Of a DNA stretch of 64,000 nt, positions 21,995 to 31,811 are shown piece by piece; the first letter of the stretch is position 1, and each line of letters opens with the position of its first letter. Source of the DNA: Neoarius graeffei (lineage: Eukaryota > Chordata > Actinopteri > Siluriformes > Ariidae); the NCBI RefSeq assembly GCF_027579695.1, contig NC_083586.1, positions 8,494,001 to 8,558,000 on the forward strand, written 5' to 3'. Below the pieces are notes generated by a model. That model saw nothing but the letters and a program-made list of their open reading frames with translations. It made no database searches and was not told where the DNA came from. Position numbers and translations under genes: made by a program.

Positions 21995-22903
21995 CATCAT
22001 TGCTAGTGATGGACAGCTGACGACAATGATGTGTTGAGAATGGAAGAGTCAAACCACTGCGTAAAGTCTTCTCCAGCACATCCCAAAGATTCTCAATGGT
22101 CAGGACTCTGTCGTGGTCAATTAATGTGTGAAAATGATTCCTCATGCTTCCTGAACCACTCGTTCACAGTCTGACCCCTAATTTTATGCCCGTGCCATCA
22201 GAGAAGAAAAAATCCATTGATGTTATCACCTGGTCAATTCAGTACATTCAAATCATCAGCTAACTTAATTTTATTGCACCATTATTTTGCTGAGCCTCAA
22301 CCTAACCAACTGAAGCAACCACAGACCATAACACTGTCTCCAGAGGCTTATACAGTGGCCACTATGCATGATAAATGCATTGCTTCATGTGCTTCCCTTC
22401 TTACCCTGGCACACCCATCACTAGGAACAGGTTAAATTGGGACTTATCAAACTGCATGACCCTTTTTCATTGCTCCAGAGTCCAATCTTTATGCTCCCAA
22501 GCAAATTGAAGCCTTTTCTCCTGATTAGTCTCACTAACAAATGTTTTTTTTATGGTCACATAATTGTTTTGTACCAATTCTGTGAGTTCTCATCACATTG
22601 TGAGTGTAGAAATGCTCTTAATTTGACTATTAAACATAGCCATGAGTATTACTGTTATTTTTTTTAATGGTTTGACTTCACCAAGCATTTAAGTGATATC
22701 TGATCATGGTCAGTCAGGATCTTTTTCCAATCACTTTTTTTTCCACAAAGTTCATGGTTCATCACTATTCTTCCAGGTTTTAATAATGTGTTGGACAGTT
22801 CTTAACCAAATTCCAGTCATTTCAGCAATCTCATTAGTTATTTTCTTTGCTTGATGAAGTCCAATAATGACCCTTCTGAAACACAGTGGCATCTTTTCCA
22901 TGA
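21995..22903 (-). pseudogene. Tc1 element C transposase, highly decayed
   Basis: On the reverse strand the N-terminus reads MEKMPLCFRRVIIGLHQAKK, then EIAEMTGIWLRTVQHIIKTWK (HTH), KKSDWKKILTDHDQISLK, a later VTLSPDGxG-like stretch and finally IENLWDVLEKTLRSGL (the Glu-bearing motif). This is a Tc1-like family distinct from A, B and D. Many frameshifts and stops make it one of the oldest relics here. Its inverted repeats are not clearly visible. Confidence 0.75.
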
Positions 22904-23021
22904 GCACAGAATATGTCTTTCGACATGTTTATTTAAGAAATGAAAAGCTACTCACTGCATCAGTTAGGGTTAAAATAATTGTTGCTAGCTGAAAGAAATA
23001 AATCACTGCATAAATTATCCA

Positions 23022-23571
23022 GGAATTCACACACTAATCCTTTTTTATGTCTTTTTGTTTTTGCTTGTTTTGCTTTTGGTACTTCACTATTGTTGTACAC
23101 AGTGCTATTTAATATGTCTGTGACCCCCCACCCTTGTTGAAAATCAATAAAATGTTGATCACAAAAAAAAAATATCCAGGAGTGGCATGGGGGTGTAGTG
23201 GTTAGCACTGTTGCCTCACAGCAAGAAGGTTCTGGGTTTGAGCCCAGTGGCCAACAGGGGCCTTTCTGTGTGGAGTTTGCATGTTCTCCCTGTGTCTGCA
23301 TGGGTTTCCTCTGGGTGCTCTGGTTTCCCCCACAGTCCAAAGACATGCAGGTTAGGCTAATTGGTGGCTCTAAATTGACCATAGCTGTGAATGTGAGTAT
23401 GAATGGTTGTTTGTCTCTATGTGCCAACCCTGCGATGATCTGGCAACTTGTCCAGGGTGTACCCTGCCTCTCACCCATAGTCAGCAGGGATAGGCTCCAG
23501 TGTCCCAGTGACCCTGCACATGATAAGCAGTTATGGATAATGGATGGATGGATGGATGGATGGATGGATGG
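23022..23571 (+). mobile_element. chimeric retrocopy: poly(A)-ended sequence joined to a SINE
   Basis: A 12-bp duplication ATAAATTATCCA flanks the unit (23010-23021 and 23572-23583). The left 145 bp are unrelated to the SINE and end with an AATAAA signal and an A-run (about 23146-23172). A SINE with a (GGAT)n tail fills the rest. The structure fits one retrotransposition event that joined two templates. Confidence 0.65.
23178..23571 (+). repeat. tRNA-derived SINE, diverged, (GGAT)n tail
   Basis: A-box (GGTGTAGTGGTTAGC) and a decayed B-box (GGTTTGAGCCC) are present, followed by the V-SINE-like central domain. The tail is (TGGA)n rather than GAGATGAGATGAG, so this is a different subfamily from the other copies. 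Confidence 0.85.
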
Positions 23572-23583
23572 ATAAATTATCCA

Positions 23584-23623
23584 ATCAAATGCTCTTATGC
23601 ATTTGCTTATTTAAATTCAAATG

Positions 23624-23655
<32 letters not shown>

Positions 23656-23985
23656 GGTCTGTGTCAGATTGCAGGCACTCACGGATGTATGTTCAGGGGA
23701 CAGTGGGGATGCAAACAGGAAGCGTAGCCAAATCAGTGAGCAAGCTCATAGTCAAAGCCAGGCAAGGGTCAGTCAATCAGCAAACAGAATATCAGAAAGA
23801 GGACAGAAGTAGATAACAGGAAAACATAGCAAAAGTTCAATAACAGGAAAGCAGGTAGACTTAGAAAGGCTTGGTACAACTGGAAAGTACAGCACTGTGG
23901 AGAAGGCATGTTTAGCAATCAAATGGGTGGTCCTCACACTCCAATTCTACTTATTGAAGTGACTGTTCAACCTCTATTTGGACTA
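23584..23985. other. non-coding stretch with (TTTA)n
   Basis: A (TTTA)n tract spans about 23627-23655. The rest, with words such as AATCAGCAAACAGAATATCAGAAAGAGG and ACAGGAAAGCAGG, resembles the antisense leader of LTR elements, but I cannot identify a family or ends. Confidence 0.4.
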
Positions 23986-23999
23986 CTCTGCTCTGCAAT

Positions 24000-24235
24000 G
24001 GCTCCAGTGCATGAAGGTTCTCAAAGATAGTTATCCATGCAGGAGCTAATGATATATGCCTTCTTTACTAAGAGTAACTTTGTAGAGGTGTTTAAATTAG
24101 CGAAGGTGATGTCCGATGCTGTAGTATGCTCTGGCCCCATCCCAATGCGGCGTGGTGATGTAGCTTACAGCAGGTTATGGTCGCTGAACTGCTGGCTGTC
24201 CAGGTGGTGCTCTGAAAACAGTGTGGGCGGTAACG
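24000..24235 (+). pseudogene. L2-A ORF1, SGNH-hydrolase-like fragment (upstream part)
   Basis: The forward reading includes IHAGANDI-like codons at about 24035-24055, FVEVFKLAKVMSDAVVCSGPIP, RRGDVAYSRLWSLNCWLSRWCSEN. This matches the C-terminal half of the esterase-like (SGNH) domain of CR1/L2 ORF1 proteins, which is thought to act on lipids or membranes during retrotransposition. The domain continues beyond the DNA transposon at 28066. Its N-terminal part, including the nucleophile Ser block, is not recognisable. Confidence 0.65.
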
Positions 24236-24245
24236 CTTCATATTA

Positions 24246-24985
24246 AGGTCCTTGTAATAAGTGTTAATAATCAATAGTTAGTAGCTAATAAGGCCCTTAT
24301 AAGATATTAAGGTCCTTGTAATAAGCGTTAATAATCAATAGTTAGTAGCTAATAAGTCCCTTATAAGTGCATATAAGATGCTTACTGACATTAATATGTG
24401 GTAATAAGATTATATATGTATTAATAGTTTCATTATAATATAGTTAATAGCAGACTATAAGAACTCATAAGAAGCTTGTTAACTGTGTGTTAATGCTTAA
24501 GAACATTAATAACATAACGTGAGTATTTAATTATTGTTCATAATAACATACAACACATATTTTGACTCAACTAGTCCAACCATTATGTCTTTGTCATGCC
24601 TTTATTAATCTTTATTGTTTGATTTATAAACATTAATACATACTTTACTGCTCATCTAGTGTAAGTTAACTCTGCACTTGTTTACAGTTAACTGTGCTTT
24701 TTGCAGGTACCCAATCTAAAGCGAGAACAGTGTCTTATGAAGACTGATAAATCTTTTATTGTGCATTATTATGCCTTTAAGAATACGTTTTTGATTGTTT
24801 TATTAAAATAAAATGTACTTTATTATGCCCTTATTAGCAGTTAACTATGCACTTGTTAGCAGTTAACTATGCTTTTTGCAGCTACCAGATCTATAGCGAG
24901 AACAATGTCTTATTAAGTCTAGTACATCCTCTATTATGCATTTATTTATGGATAATGATTTTCACAAATTCCACATCTGGAACAA
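24246..24985 (+). repeat. left long terminal inverted repeat
   Basis: The repeat begins with TTAAGGTCCTTGTAATAAG, whose first 62 bp are tandemly duplicated at 24246 and 24307. It ends near ATTCCACATCTGGAAC. It is AT-rich and pairs with the right repeat over nearly its whole length. Confidence 0.8.
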
Positions 24986-25568
24986 ACAATACATGGGTTG
25001 ATATCATGGAAAGAAAAAAAAATAGCACAAGACATTTTCAACCGTGAAGCCCAATTTTTCATTTATTTATTGCTGTGGCACATTTTCTTAAAAATGTCAC
25101 AAAAACATCAAAACTGACTTTTGAAAAAAGAGAAAAAAAAGTACATTTTCTAACTTTAAATATTTGGCCACATTTTGTAAAACATCAGTTAAAATGGAAA
25201 AGTACAATTTTGCAAAGTGAAACATTAATTTTTATTCCTAATAATTTAATAAAAAAATACAAATCTAATAAAAACAAATATAATAAAGATCACAAAGTAC
25301 ACTCGCTAGAACATATCCTACCCTATTATACCAATCATCAGTAAACAAGTGCAACATACAACTTAGGTAGTTTTTAATTCCACTGATCATTTTAGGTTTA
25401 AACATTTCACAAAGTACTCTGAAAACATTTGCAAAATTTGCAATTTGGCTCAAAAGGAATGAAAACGACCCCTTTCTAACAGGCAACAGTTTCCCTGTTT
25501 TGCCAGAACCTTACTTCTAATATCTGGACAGTGACGGTGTGATCCACTCCCACTACTTAGACCTCATT

Positions 25569-26062
25569 TTAGCCTACCCTGTATCTTTTAGCTATGTCAT
25601 ACAGAAGCCGACCAAGAGGACCATGCTTGTGTTTCCTGCCTAGCCAGTCACTCCACTCAATGAGACAAAGATGGTCAGACAGTAAATTTTCAGTTTGGTT
25701 ACCTCTTTGCCTCCAAACTTGCTCCTTAATACTCTGCCATGCTCTTTCTATGTGCTGTGTATGGGCACCAGTTCGTGGATCTACATACCACCTTGCATGA
25801 TTTACAGTCATGTGATTATAGCCAAGTTGAGGGAGGGAACGATAAGCACGCCATTCATCACTAATGATGTCTGATCCTATCCTGACATGATGTGCAATCA
25901 GGGGGATAAGATCTTGCCTTCATCTTCTCTCTACAAGACGCAGCACTGGCTTTCCTCTGTTGCCTCTCTGCAACTGCACACCAAGCATACCGAAGACCCA
26001 TTTCCGTCTTTGCCAGGTGCCTCCCATTCTTCCTCTGCCATACTGTTGTGATGATGACCTAT
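25569..26062 (-). pseudogene. ISXO2/Merlin-type DDE transposase, C-terminal exon
   Basis: Reading the reverse strand after a strong 3' splice site (polypyrimidine TTCTGTTTCTCTTTTTGTAT then AG at about 26061), the exon gives YGRGRMGGTWQRRKWVFGMLG, IIAHHVRIGSDIISDEWRAYRSL (second catalytic Asp), HMTVNHARWYVDPRTGAHTQHIERAWQSIK (motif VNH-FVDP-TGA-T-IE with the third acidic residue) and LIEWSDWLGRK. These are the signatures of the IS1016/IS1595 (ISXO2-like) fold used by eukaryotic Merlin transposons. A TGA at about 25920 interrupts it. The exon with the first catalytic Asp is not found upstream, so the gene is incomplete. Confidence 0.8.
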
Positions 26063-26143
26063 ACAAAAAGAGAAACAGAAGGTTATTGAATGGAAGATCC
26101 TTTATGTCACAGAGACTAATATCTACTCTCTTCTTTCTCATGA

Positions 26144-26464
26144 GCTCGTGGACCAGATGAGGTAATTGCACGTTACTGGAAGGTGTTGAAGGCCTATAAG
26201 AAGAAGAAGAGCATCACTGCTGCTTGCAAAATAGTGAGAGTAGATCGCAACACAATTACACTGAATACACCAATTGCAGAGCCTTCCATTGCTGCCCCTG
26301 AGAAGTTCGCTGAATTCAAAGAAGAGCATTTCACAAAGCAGAAGCTTGGTGATTTTGCTGGGAAATGTTTGGATGGCATCTGTGACAACCCAGATATTGA
26401 GCATAAAGTGCAGGCACTTAAGAAGGCAAGGCAAATGTTGCCTGTTGGAAAGGGGGACTTTTGA
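26144..26464 (+). CDS. opposing-strand ORF of the Merlin-like element (helical, CCDC106-like?)
   Basis: The plus-strand frame reads PDEVIARYWKVLKAYKKKKS, ITAACKIVRVDRNTI (helix-turn-helix-like), APIA-type repeats (TPIAEPSIAAPEKFAEFKEE) and ends DNPDIEHKVQALKKARQMLPVGKGDF. The open frame reaches back to about 26144, and no good ATG is seen before 26420. I recall similar C-terminal segments in fish proteins labelled CCDC106-like that occur in many copies. This is memory, not a search. It is divergently placed to the transposase exon and shares the centre of the element, so it could be a second, DNA-binding protein of the transposon or a captured exon. Function unknown. Confidence 0.5.
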   Translation, partial: ARGPDEVIARYWKVLKAYKKKKSITAACKIVRVDRNTITLNTPIAEPSIAAPEKFAEFKEEHFTKQKLGDFAGKCLDGICDNPDIEHKVQALKKARQMLPVGKGDF

Positions 26465-27041
26465 ATTGTTTGATACACATGTGAAACATGTTCATGTTCA
26501 GTGAAATTAAAATCTACCTCAGATTGATGTTCAATTTAAATGTTCAATCACCTGTTTTAGGTGATTTATGTTTTTGTACATTTTACCTTTTCCTTGTGCA
26601 TGATGAACCTTTAATTTTTTCTTGAATCGGCTTTGAAAGATTTGATTTATTAATATTAATATACGTTTTATTGCTCATCTATTATAAGTTAACTCTGCAC
26701 TTGTTTACAGTTAACTGTGCTTTTTGCAGGTACCAGCTCTAAAGTGTTGCCTTAAATGACTGACCTATTATGAAAGACTAATCAGCAGTAGCCAAATAGG
26801 ACTGTTCATCATTCATCACCTTATTTCTTTAATTACTCCAATGTCCATCCATTTTGTTGTGCAAGGCAGGTAGTTTTGTTGGTGTGTTGGGGTGAAAAGA
26901 AGCAATTTTTTTCATTATTATTTTATATTTTTAGGAAAATATGCTATAGCAATAAATAAAGACATGTGGCTTCACTGTTGAAAAATTTTGTCTTAAGCTA
27001 TTTTTCCTTCCATTATACAGTATCAGCCTTGACCACATGTG
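26465..27041. other. AT-rich internal region of the Merlin-like element
   Basis: No reading frame is convincing. Positions 26637-26752 repeat a part of the left terminal repeat in direct orientation (TTAACTCTGCACTTG, CTTTTTGCAGGTACCA). Confidence 0.6.
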
Positions 27042-28064
27042 TGGTTCGTTCCAGATGTGGAATTTGTGAAAATCATTATCCATAAGTAAATGCATAATAG
27101 AGGATTTATTACCCTTATTTTAGTAAAACAATCAAAAAAGTATTCTTAAAGGCATAATAATGCACAATAAAATATTTATCAGTCTTAATAAGACACTGTT
27201 CCCGCTTTAGATCTGGTACCTGCAAAAAGCACAGTTAACTGTAAACAAGTGCAGAGTTAACTTATAATAGATGAGCAATAAAACGTATATTAATATTAAT
27301 AAATCAATCAATAAAGATTAATAAAAGCATGACAAAGATATAATAGTTGGGCTAGTTGAATCAAAATATGTGTTTGTAATGTTATTATGAACAATCATAA
27401 AATACTCATGAGCATGCTATTAATGTTCCTAAGCATTAACAAACAGTTAACAAGTTTCTTATAAGTTCTTATAGTCTGCTTTTAACTATATTATAATGAG
27501 ACTATTAATACATATATAATCTTATTACCACATAATAATGTCAGTAAGCATCTTATATGCACTTATAAGTGCCTTATTAGCTACTAACTATTGATTATTA
27601 ATGCTTATTACAAGGACCTTAATATGCTTTTAACTATATTATGAGACTATTAATACATATATAATCTTATTACCACATAATAATGTCAGTAAGCATCTTA
27701 TATGCACTTATAAGGGCCTTATTAGCTACTAACTATTGATTATTAACGCTTATTACAAGGACCTTAATATGCTTTTAACTATATTATAATGAGACTATTA
27801 GTACATATATAATCTTATTACCGCATAATAATGTCAGTAAGCATCTTATATGCAGTTATAAGGGCCTTATTAGCTACTAACTATTGATTATTAACGCTTA
27901 TTACAAGGACCTTAATATGCTTTTAACTATATTATAATGAGACTATTAGTACATATATAATCTTATTACCGCATAATAATGTCAGTAAGCATCTTATATG
28001 CAGTTATAAGGGCCTTATTAGCTACTAACTATTGATTATTAACGCTTATTACAAGGACCTTAAT
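27042..28064 (-). repeat. right long terminal inverted repeat with expanded end
   Basis: The inner edge is GTTCCAGATGTGGAAT. The outer part consists of four tandem units of about 148 bp that start at 27477, 27625, 27770 and 27918, each ending with TTACAAGGACCTTAAT. The inner three-quarters mirrors the left repeat. Confidence 0.85.
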
Positions 28065-28065
28065 T

Positions 28066-28190
28066 GGGCTAATTTTGAGGGCACTGCTGGCCTGTTAGGG
28101 CGGGACGGTATCCATCCCACTCGGGAAGGTGCTGCTCTCATTTCTTGCAGCATAGGTCATAGTCTCAGAACAGGCCTAGTTAATTTCTGA
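28066..28190 (+). pseudogene. L2-A ORF1, SGNH-like fragment (downstream part)
   Basis: The reading NWANFEGTAGLLGRDGIHPTREGAALIS contains the DGIHPT block, which carries the catalytic Asp and His of SGNH hydrolases (DxxH). It ends with GHSLRTGLVNF and a stop. It continues the fragment cut at 24235, about 100 bp upstream of ORF2. Confidence 0.75.
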
Positions 28191-28286
28191 CAATCCAGAG
28201 CCAAGGCCAGGGAGCAGACAAACAAGCTAAACCGACTGTCTGCTAGCTGCACAGAGTCATCACTCAGGGTCCACTACATCGAGACT

Positions 28287-31014
28287 GTGTCTGTTCCCCG
28301 AGCTCAACAAAAAGGTAGAAATTTTCAGAGAGTTTGTTCCAGTAACCTAATCAATATAAAATTAGATCACACTGACTGTACAGCTGCTGCCAGAACCTTT
28401 GATCTAAAGGTGGGGCTATTAAATATTAGATCTCTTACATCGAAAGCGCTAATGGTTAATGAACTCATTACTGATCAGGAGTTTAATGTACTGTTTTTAA
28501 CAGAAACATGGATTAAGCCAAATGAGTATATAGCATTAAATGAAGCGAGTCCTCCTGGATACAGTTATATACACCAGCCTCTTCTAACTGGCAGAGGAGG
28601 AGGTGTTGCGGTTATTCATAACGGTTATCTAGGTGTAACACAAAAAACTGGTTATAAATTTAATACATTTGAAGTTCTTCATACTCATATAATGTACGTA
28701 GCCTCGAAAAATAAGTCTACCCAGTTAATTCCATTGCTTATTATTTACAGGCCCCCGGGGCCATATTCTGAGTTTCTTTCTGAATTTGCAGATTTTATCT
28801 CAGATCTGGTTATTTCCTTAGACAAAGCTTTAGTTGTCGGAGATTTTAATATTCACTTCAATAACCCAGAAGACCCTTTAAAAACGGCGTTTGTGTCCAT
28901 CTTAGATTCAGTCGGGATTAAGCAGAATGTCATAGGACCGACCCATAATGGTGGTCACACCCTTGATCTAATACTAACATTCAGATTAAACGTAGACAAT
29001 ATAGTCATACTTCCACAGTCTGAAGTTATCTCAGATAATTATCTCATCTCATTCAAACTATGTCTGAGTAATAATATATGCACCTCACCATGCTACTGTA
29101 TTAAACGTACTTTCACATCAACTACTGCACAGAGCTTTATAAATGATCTCCCAGAGTTGTCAACTTTGATTGGGTCACTGTCAGCCCCTGCAGAACTTGA
29201 TCAGGCAACTGAATGCTTAGAGTCAACATTCCGCCATACTTTAGATAATGTAGCTCCTCTAAAAAGGAAAATGGTCAGAGACAAAAAATTAGCACCCTGG
29301 TATAATGATGACACTCGCACATTAAAACAGACCACTCGAAAATTGGAACATAAATGGCGTCAAACAAAATTGGTAGTGTTCAAATTAGCTTGGAAGGAGA
29401 GCTTCCTGATGTATAGAAAAGCTCTTAGTGCTGCGAGATCAACATATTTCTTCTCCCTAATAGAAGATAACAAAAATAATCCTAGATTCCTATTTAATAC
29501 TGTAGCAAAATTAACCAGGAATAAGTCCACTATCGACACATGCACACCTGCAGTATGTAGTAGCAACAACTTCATGAATTTTTTTAATGACAAAATTGAG
29601 AATATCTGACAAAAAATTCAAACTACTAATTTAAGGTCAGACAATGAAAGTGACCTTGTAGTTAACTATATAACTGTATCAGATCATCAGTTAGAATGTT
29701 TTACTCCCCTTAAAGAAACTGAATTACTTTCATTAATCTCTACAACAAAAGCTTCAACTTGTGTACTAGATCCCTTACCTACACATCTATTCAAACAGAT
29801 AATGCCTGGAGTAATTGAACAGCTTCTAAAAATAATAAATTCTTCTCTTACGATTGGCTATGTACCCAAATCCTTTAAACTAGCAGTTATCAAACCCCTG
29901 ATTAAAAAACCTGACCTTGATCCCTGTCAGCTGTCCAATTATCGGCCAATATCAAACCTCCCCTTTATCTCCAAGATCCTTGAAAAAGCTGTGGCACAGC
30001 AGTTATGCTCATATTTACATAGGAATAACATCCATGAAATGTATCAGTCAGGATTTAGACCTCATCATAGCACAGAGACAGCACTGGTTAAAGTAGTAAA
30101 CGACCTACTGTTGGCATCTGATCAGGGCTGTGTCTCGCTACTTGTGTTGCTTGACCTTAGTGCAGCATTTGATACTATTGATCATTCCATTCTTCTGGAT
30201 AGACTAGAAAATGTTGTGGGAGTTAAGGGAATGGCCCTCTCCTGGCTCAGGTCTTATCTAACTGATCATTATCAGTATGTTGATATAAATGGTGATATTT
30301 CTAGACATACCGAGGTAAAGTTTGGTGTTCCACAAGGTTCTGTCTTGGGTCCACTGCTTTTTTCTCTATATATGTTACCTCTGGGTGATATTATTCATAA
30401 ACATTGTATTAGTTTCCACTGGTATGCTGATGACACACAGTTGTATGTCTCTGCAAAACCTGATGAGAGACACCAGCTTAATAGAATTGAGGAATGTGTT
30501 AAGGACATTACACACTGGATGCTTATCAATTTCCTTCTGCTTAACTCTGACAAGACTGAAGTACTTGTGCTAGGACCACATACAGCTAGAAGTAAGTTTT
30601 CTGATTACACAGTGACTCTGGATGGCCTTTCTGTTTCTTCACGTGCAGCAGTAAAAGACCTCAGAGTGATTATTGACCCCAGTCTTTCATTCAAAACTCA
30701 CATTGATAACATCACCCGGATAGCTTTCTTTCATCTCAGAAATATTGCAAAGATAAGAAATTTAATGTCATTGCATGATGCAGAAAAACTAGTTCATGCT
30801 TTTGTTACCTCCAGGTTGGATTATTGTAATGCCTTACTGTCTGGATGTTCCAATAAGTGCATAAATAAGCTCCAGTTAGTTCAAAATGCAGCAGCAAGAG
30901 TCCTTACTAGAACTAGAAAATATGACCACATCACCCCTGTCTTATCCACACTGCATTGGCTCCCAATCAAATTTCGTATTGACTATAAAAAACTACTATT
31001 GACCTTTAAAGCAC
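28287..31014 (+). pseudogene. L2-A ORF2: endonuclease and reverse transcriptase
   Basis: ORF2 is open for 440 codons and then again for over 400 codons in the same frame. Only one TGA (29607-29609, likely from CGA) separates them. Endonuclease motifs: KVGLLNIRSLTSKA, VLFLTETWIK, GRGGGVAVI, PLLIIYRPPGPY, VVGDFNIHF, HTLDLILTF, and SDNYLISF (usually SDH). RT motifs: [70 protein letters not shown] (30423-30446) and [11 protein letters not shown]. The frame is cut at LKAR by the Harbinger-like element and resumes at 37190. The ATG at 28287 follows the ORF1 remnant by about 100 bp and is a plausible start. Confidence 0.88.
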
Positions 31015-31221
31015 GAATGCCGCTTTTCCACTACAAACGCGGCTGAGTCGGGCTGAGCCGTGTCATGCTGAGTTGGGCTGAGTCGAGCTGAGCGGGGCTA
31101 TTGGAGTTGCATTTCGACTACAACCGCGCTGAACCGTGCTGGCTGGAAGTGGGTGGACACATTGGGTGGAGTTAGTGAAAGTGGATGGACGTCACGTGAT
31201 GTCGTTAAGCGGCGCAAACAG

Positions 31222-31798
31222 TGTTAGGACTAGGGCTGTTTTGGCCTCTAGAGGCCGCTGTTATTTCCTTTTTGTGTCATGTTTGTTTTGGCCTCTAGAG
31301 GCCGCCACTGTTCCTGTGTTTTGTGTTTGTTTTAATTGCCTGTTTAGTCTTGATTATCTTCACCTGTGTTCAATTTAGTTTGTGTATTTATACCCCCTGA
31401 GTTCAGTCCTCTTGTCACGGAGTCTCTGTGCTGTTATGTTTATCTCCAGTTTCCTCTGTACCGTGTTCTTTATTTTGCATTTTGCTTTTCTTTTGGACCT
31501 AGTAGTTACTGTGTTTTTTGGATCTTCTGAGCTTTGGTATTTTTGCCTTTTCTTTTCTGTTTTTTTGGCTTTTGTTTTGTACTTTTGGATTTTTTATTTT
31601 TTCCCTTATATCTTCTGAGCGTTTTTGTATCTTTACTTTTTGGATATTTTTTGTACATATTGTAAATAAACCTTTTTGATACTTTTTCTACTTCTGCCTC
31701 ACGCCTCTGCATTTGAGTCATCCCCCTGGTGGCCTAGTGGGGGTTTGCTGGATTATCACACCAACGAACCAGGTTCGAATCCCAGCAAAACCCTAACA
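31222..31798 (+). repeat. sushi 5' LTR
   Basis: The U3 holds two copies of the 14-bp palindrome GGCCTCTAGAGGCC (31243-31256, 31290-31303). A TATA-like TATTTATA is at 31385-31392. A polyadenylation signal AATAAA is at 31665-31670. The last 70 bp hold an A-box-like TGGCCTAGTGGG and a B-box-like GGTTCGAATCC. Confidence 0.93.
31385..31425 (+). promoter_or_regulatory. sushi LTR TATA box and predicted transcript start
   Basis: TATTTATA at 31385-31392 is followed about 25-30 bp later by TCACGGAGTCTC. The bases ACGGAGTCT (31417-31425) are complementary to the site just before gag, so the transcript start is predicted close to 31414-31417. Confidence 0.6.
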
Positions 31799-31801
31799 GA
31801 A

Positions 31802-31810
31802 AGACTCCGT
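31802..31810 (+). promoter_or_regulatory. self-priming primer-binding site of the sushi element
   Basis: AGACTCCGT, three bases after the LTR and one base before the gag ATG, is the exact complement of ACGGAGTCT at the predicted 5' end of the RNA. No TGG-initiated tRNA-binding site occurs here. Tf1/sushi-type elements are known to prime by folding back their own 5' end. Confidence 0.7.
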
Positions 31811-31811
31811 C

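Larger units (their letters stand above)
24244..28065 (-). mobile_element. Merlin/ISXO2-type DNA transposon with very long terminal inverted repeats
   Basis: Long inverted repeats face each other: about 24246-24985 on the left and 27042-28064 on the right (words AAGGTCCTTGTAATAAG, AATCAATAGTTAGTAGCTAATAAGG, GTTTACAGTTAACTGTGC, GATAATGATTTTCACAAATT). The inner part carries a transposase gene on the reverse strand and a short opposing ORF. Part of the repeat is also present a third time near 26637-26752. The insertion splits the L2-A ORF1: GTGGGC is on the left and TTGGGCTAATTTTGAGGG on the right. No clean target duplication is seen, and the right end may be shortened. Confidence 0.75.

Noticed and set aside
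27477-28064. CRISPR-like array
   Set aside because: The 148-bp units are contiguous without spacers, and the sequence is a eukaryotic transposon end.
31382-31721. Short open frames in the LTR (both strands)
   Set aside because: They are hydrophobic or lysine-rich by composition, lie in U3/R/U5 and recur in the second LTR at 36278.
31723-31798. A tRNA gene at the end of the sushi LTR
   Set aside because: The boxes are perfect but the acceptor and anticodon stems do not form a proper cloverleaf. Reported as a promoter-like motif instead.
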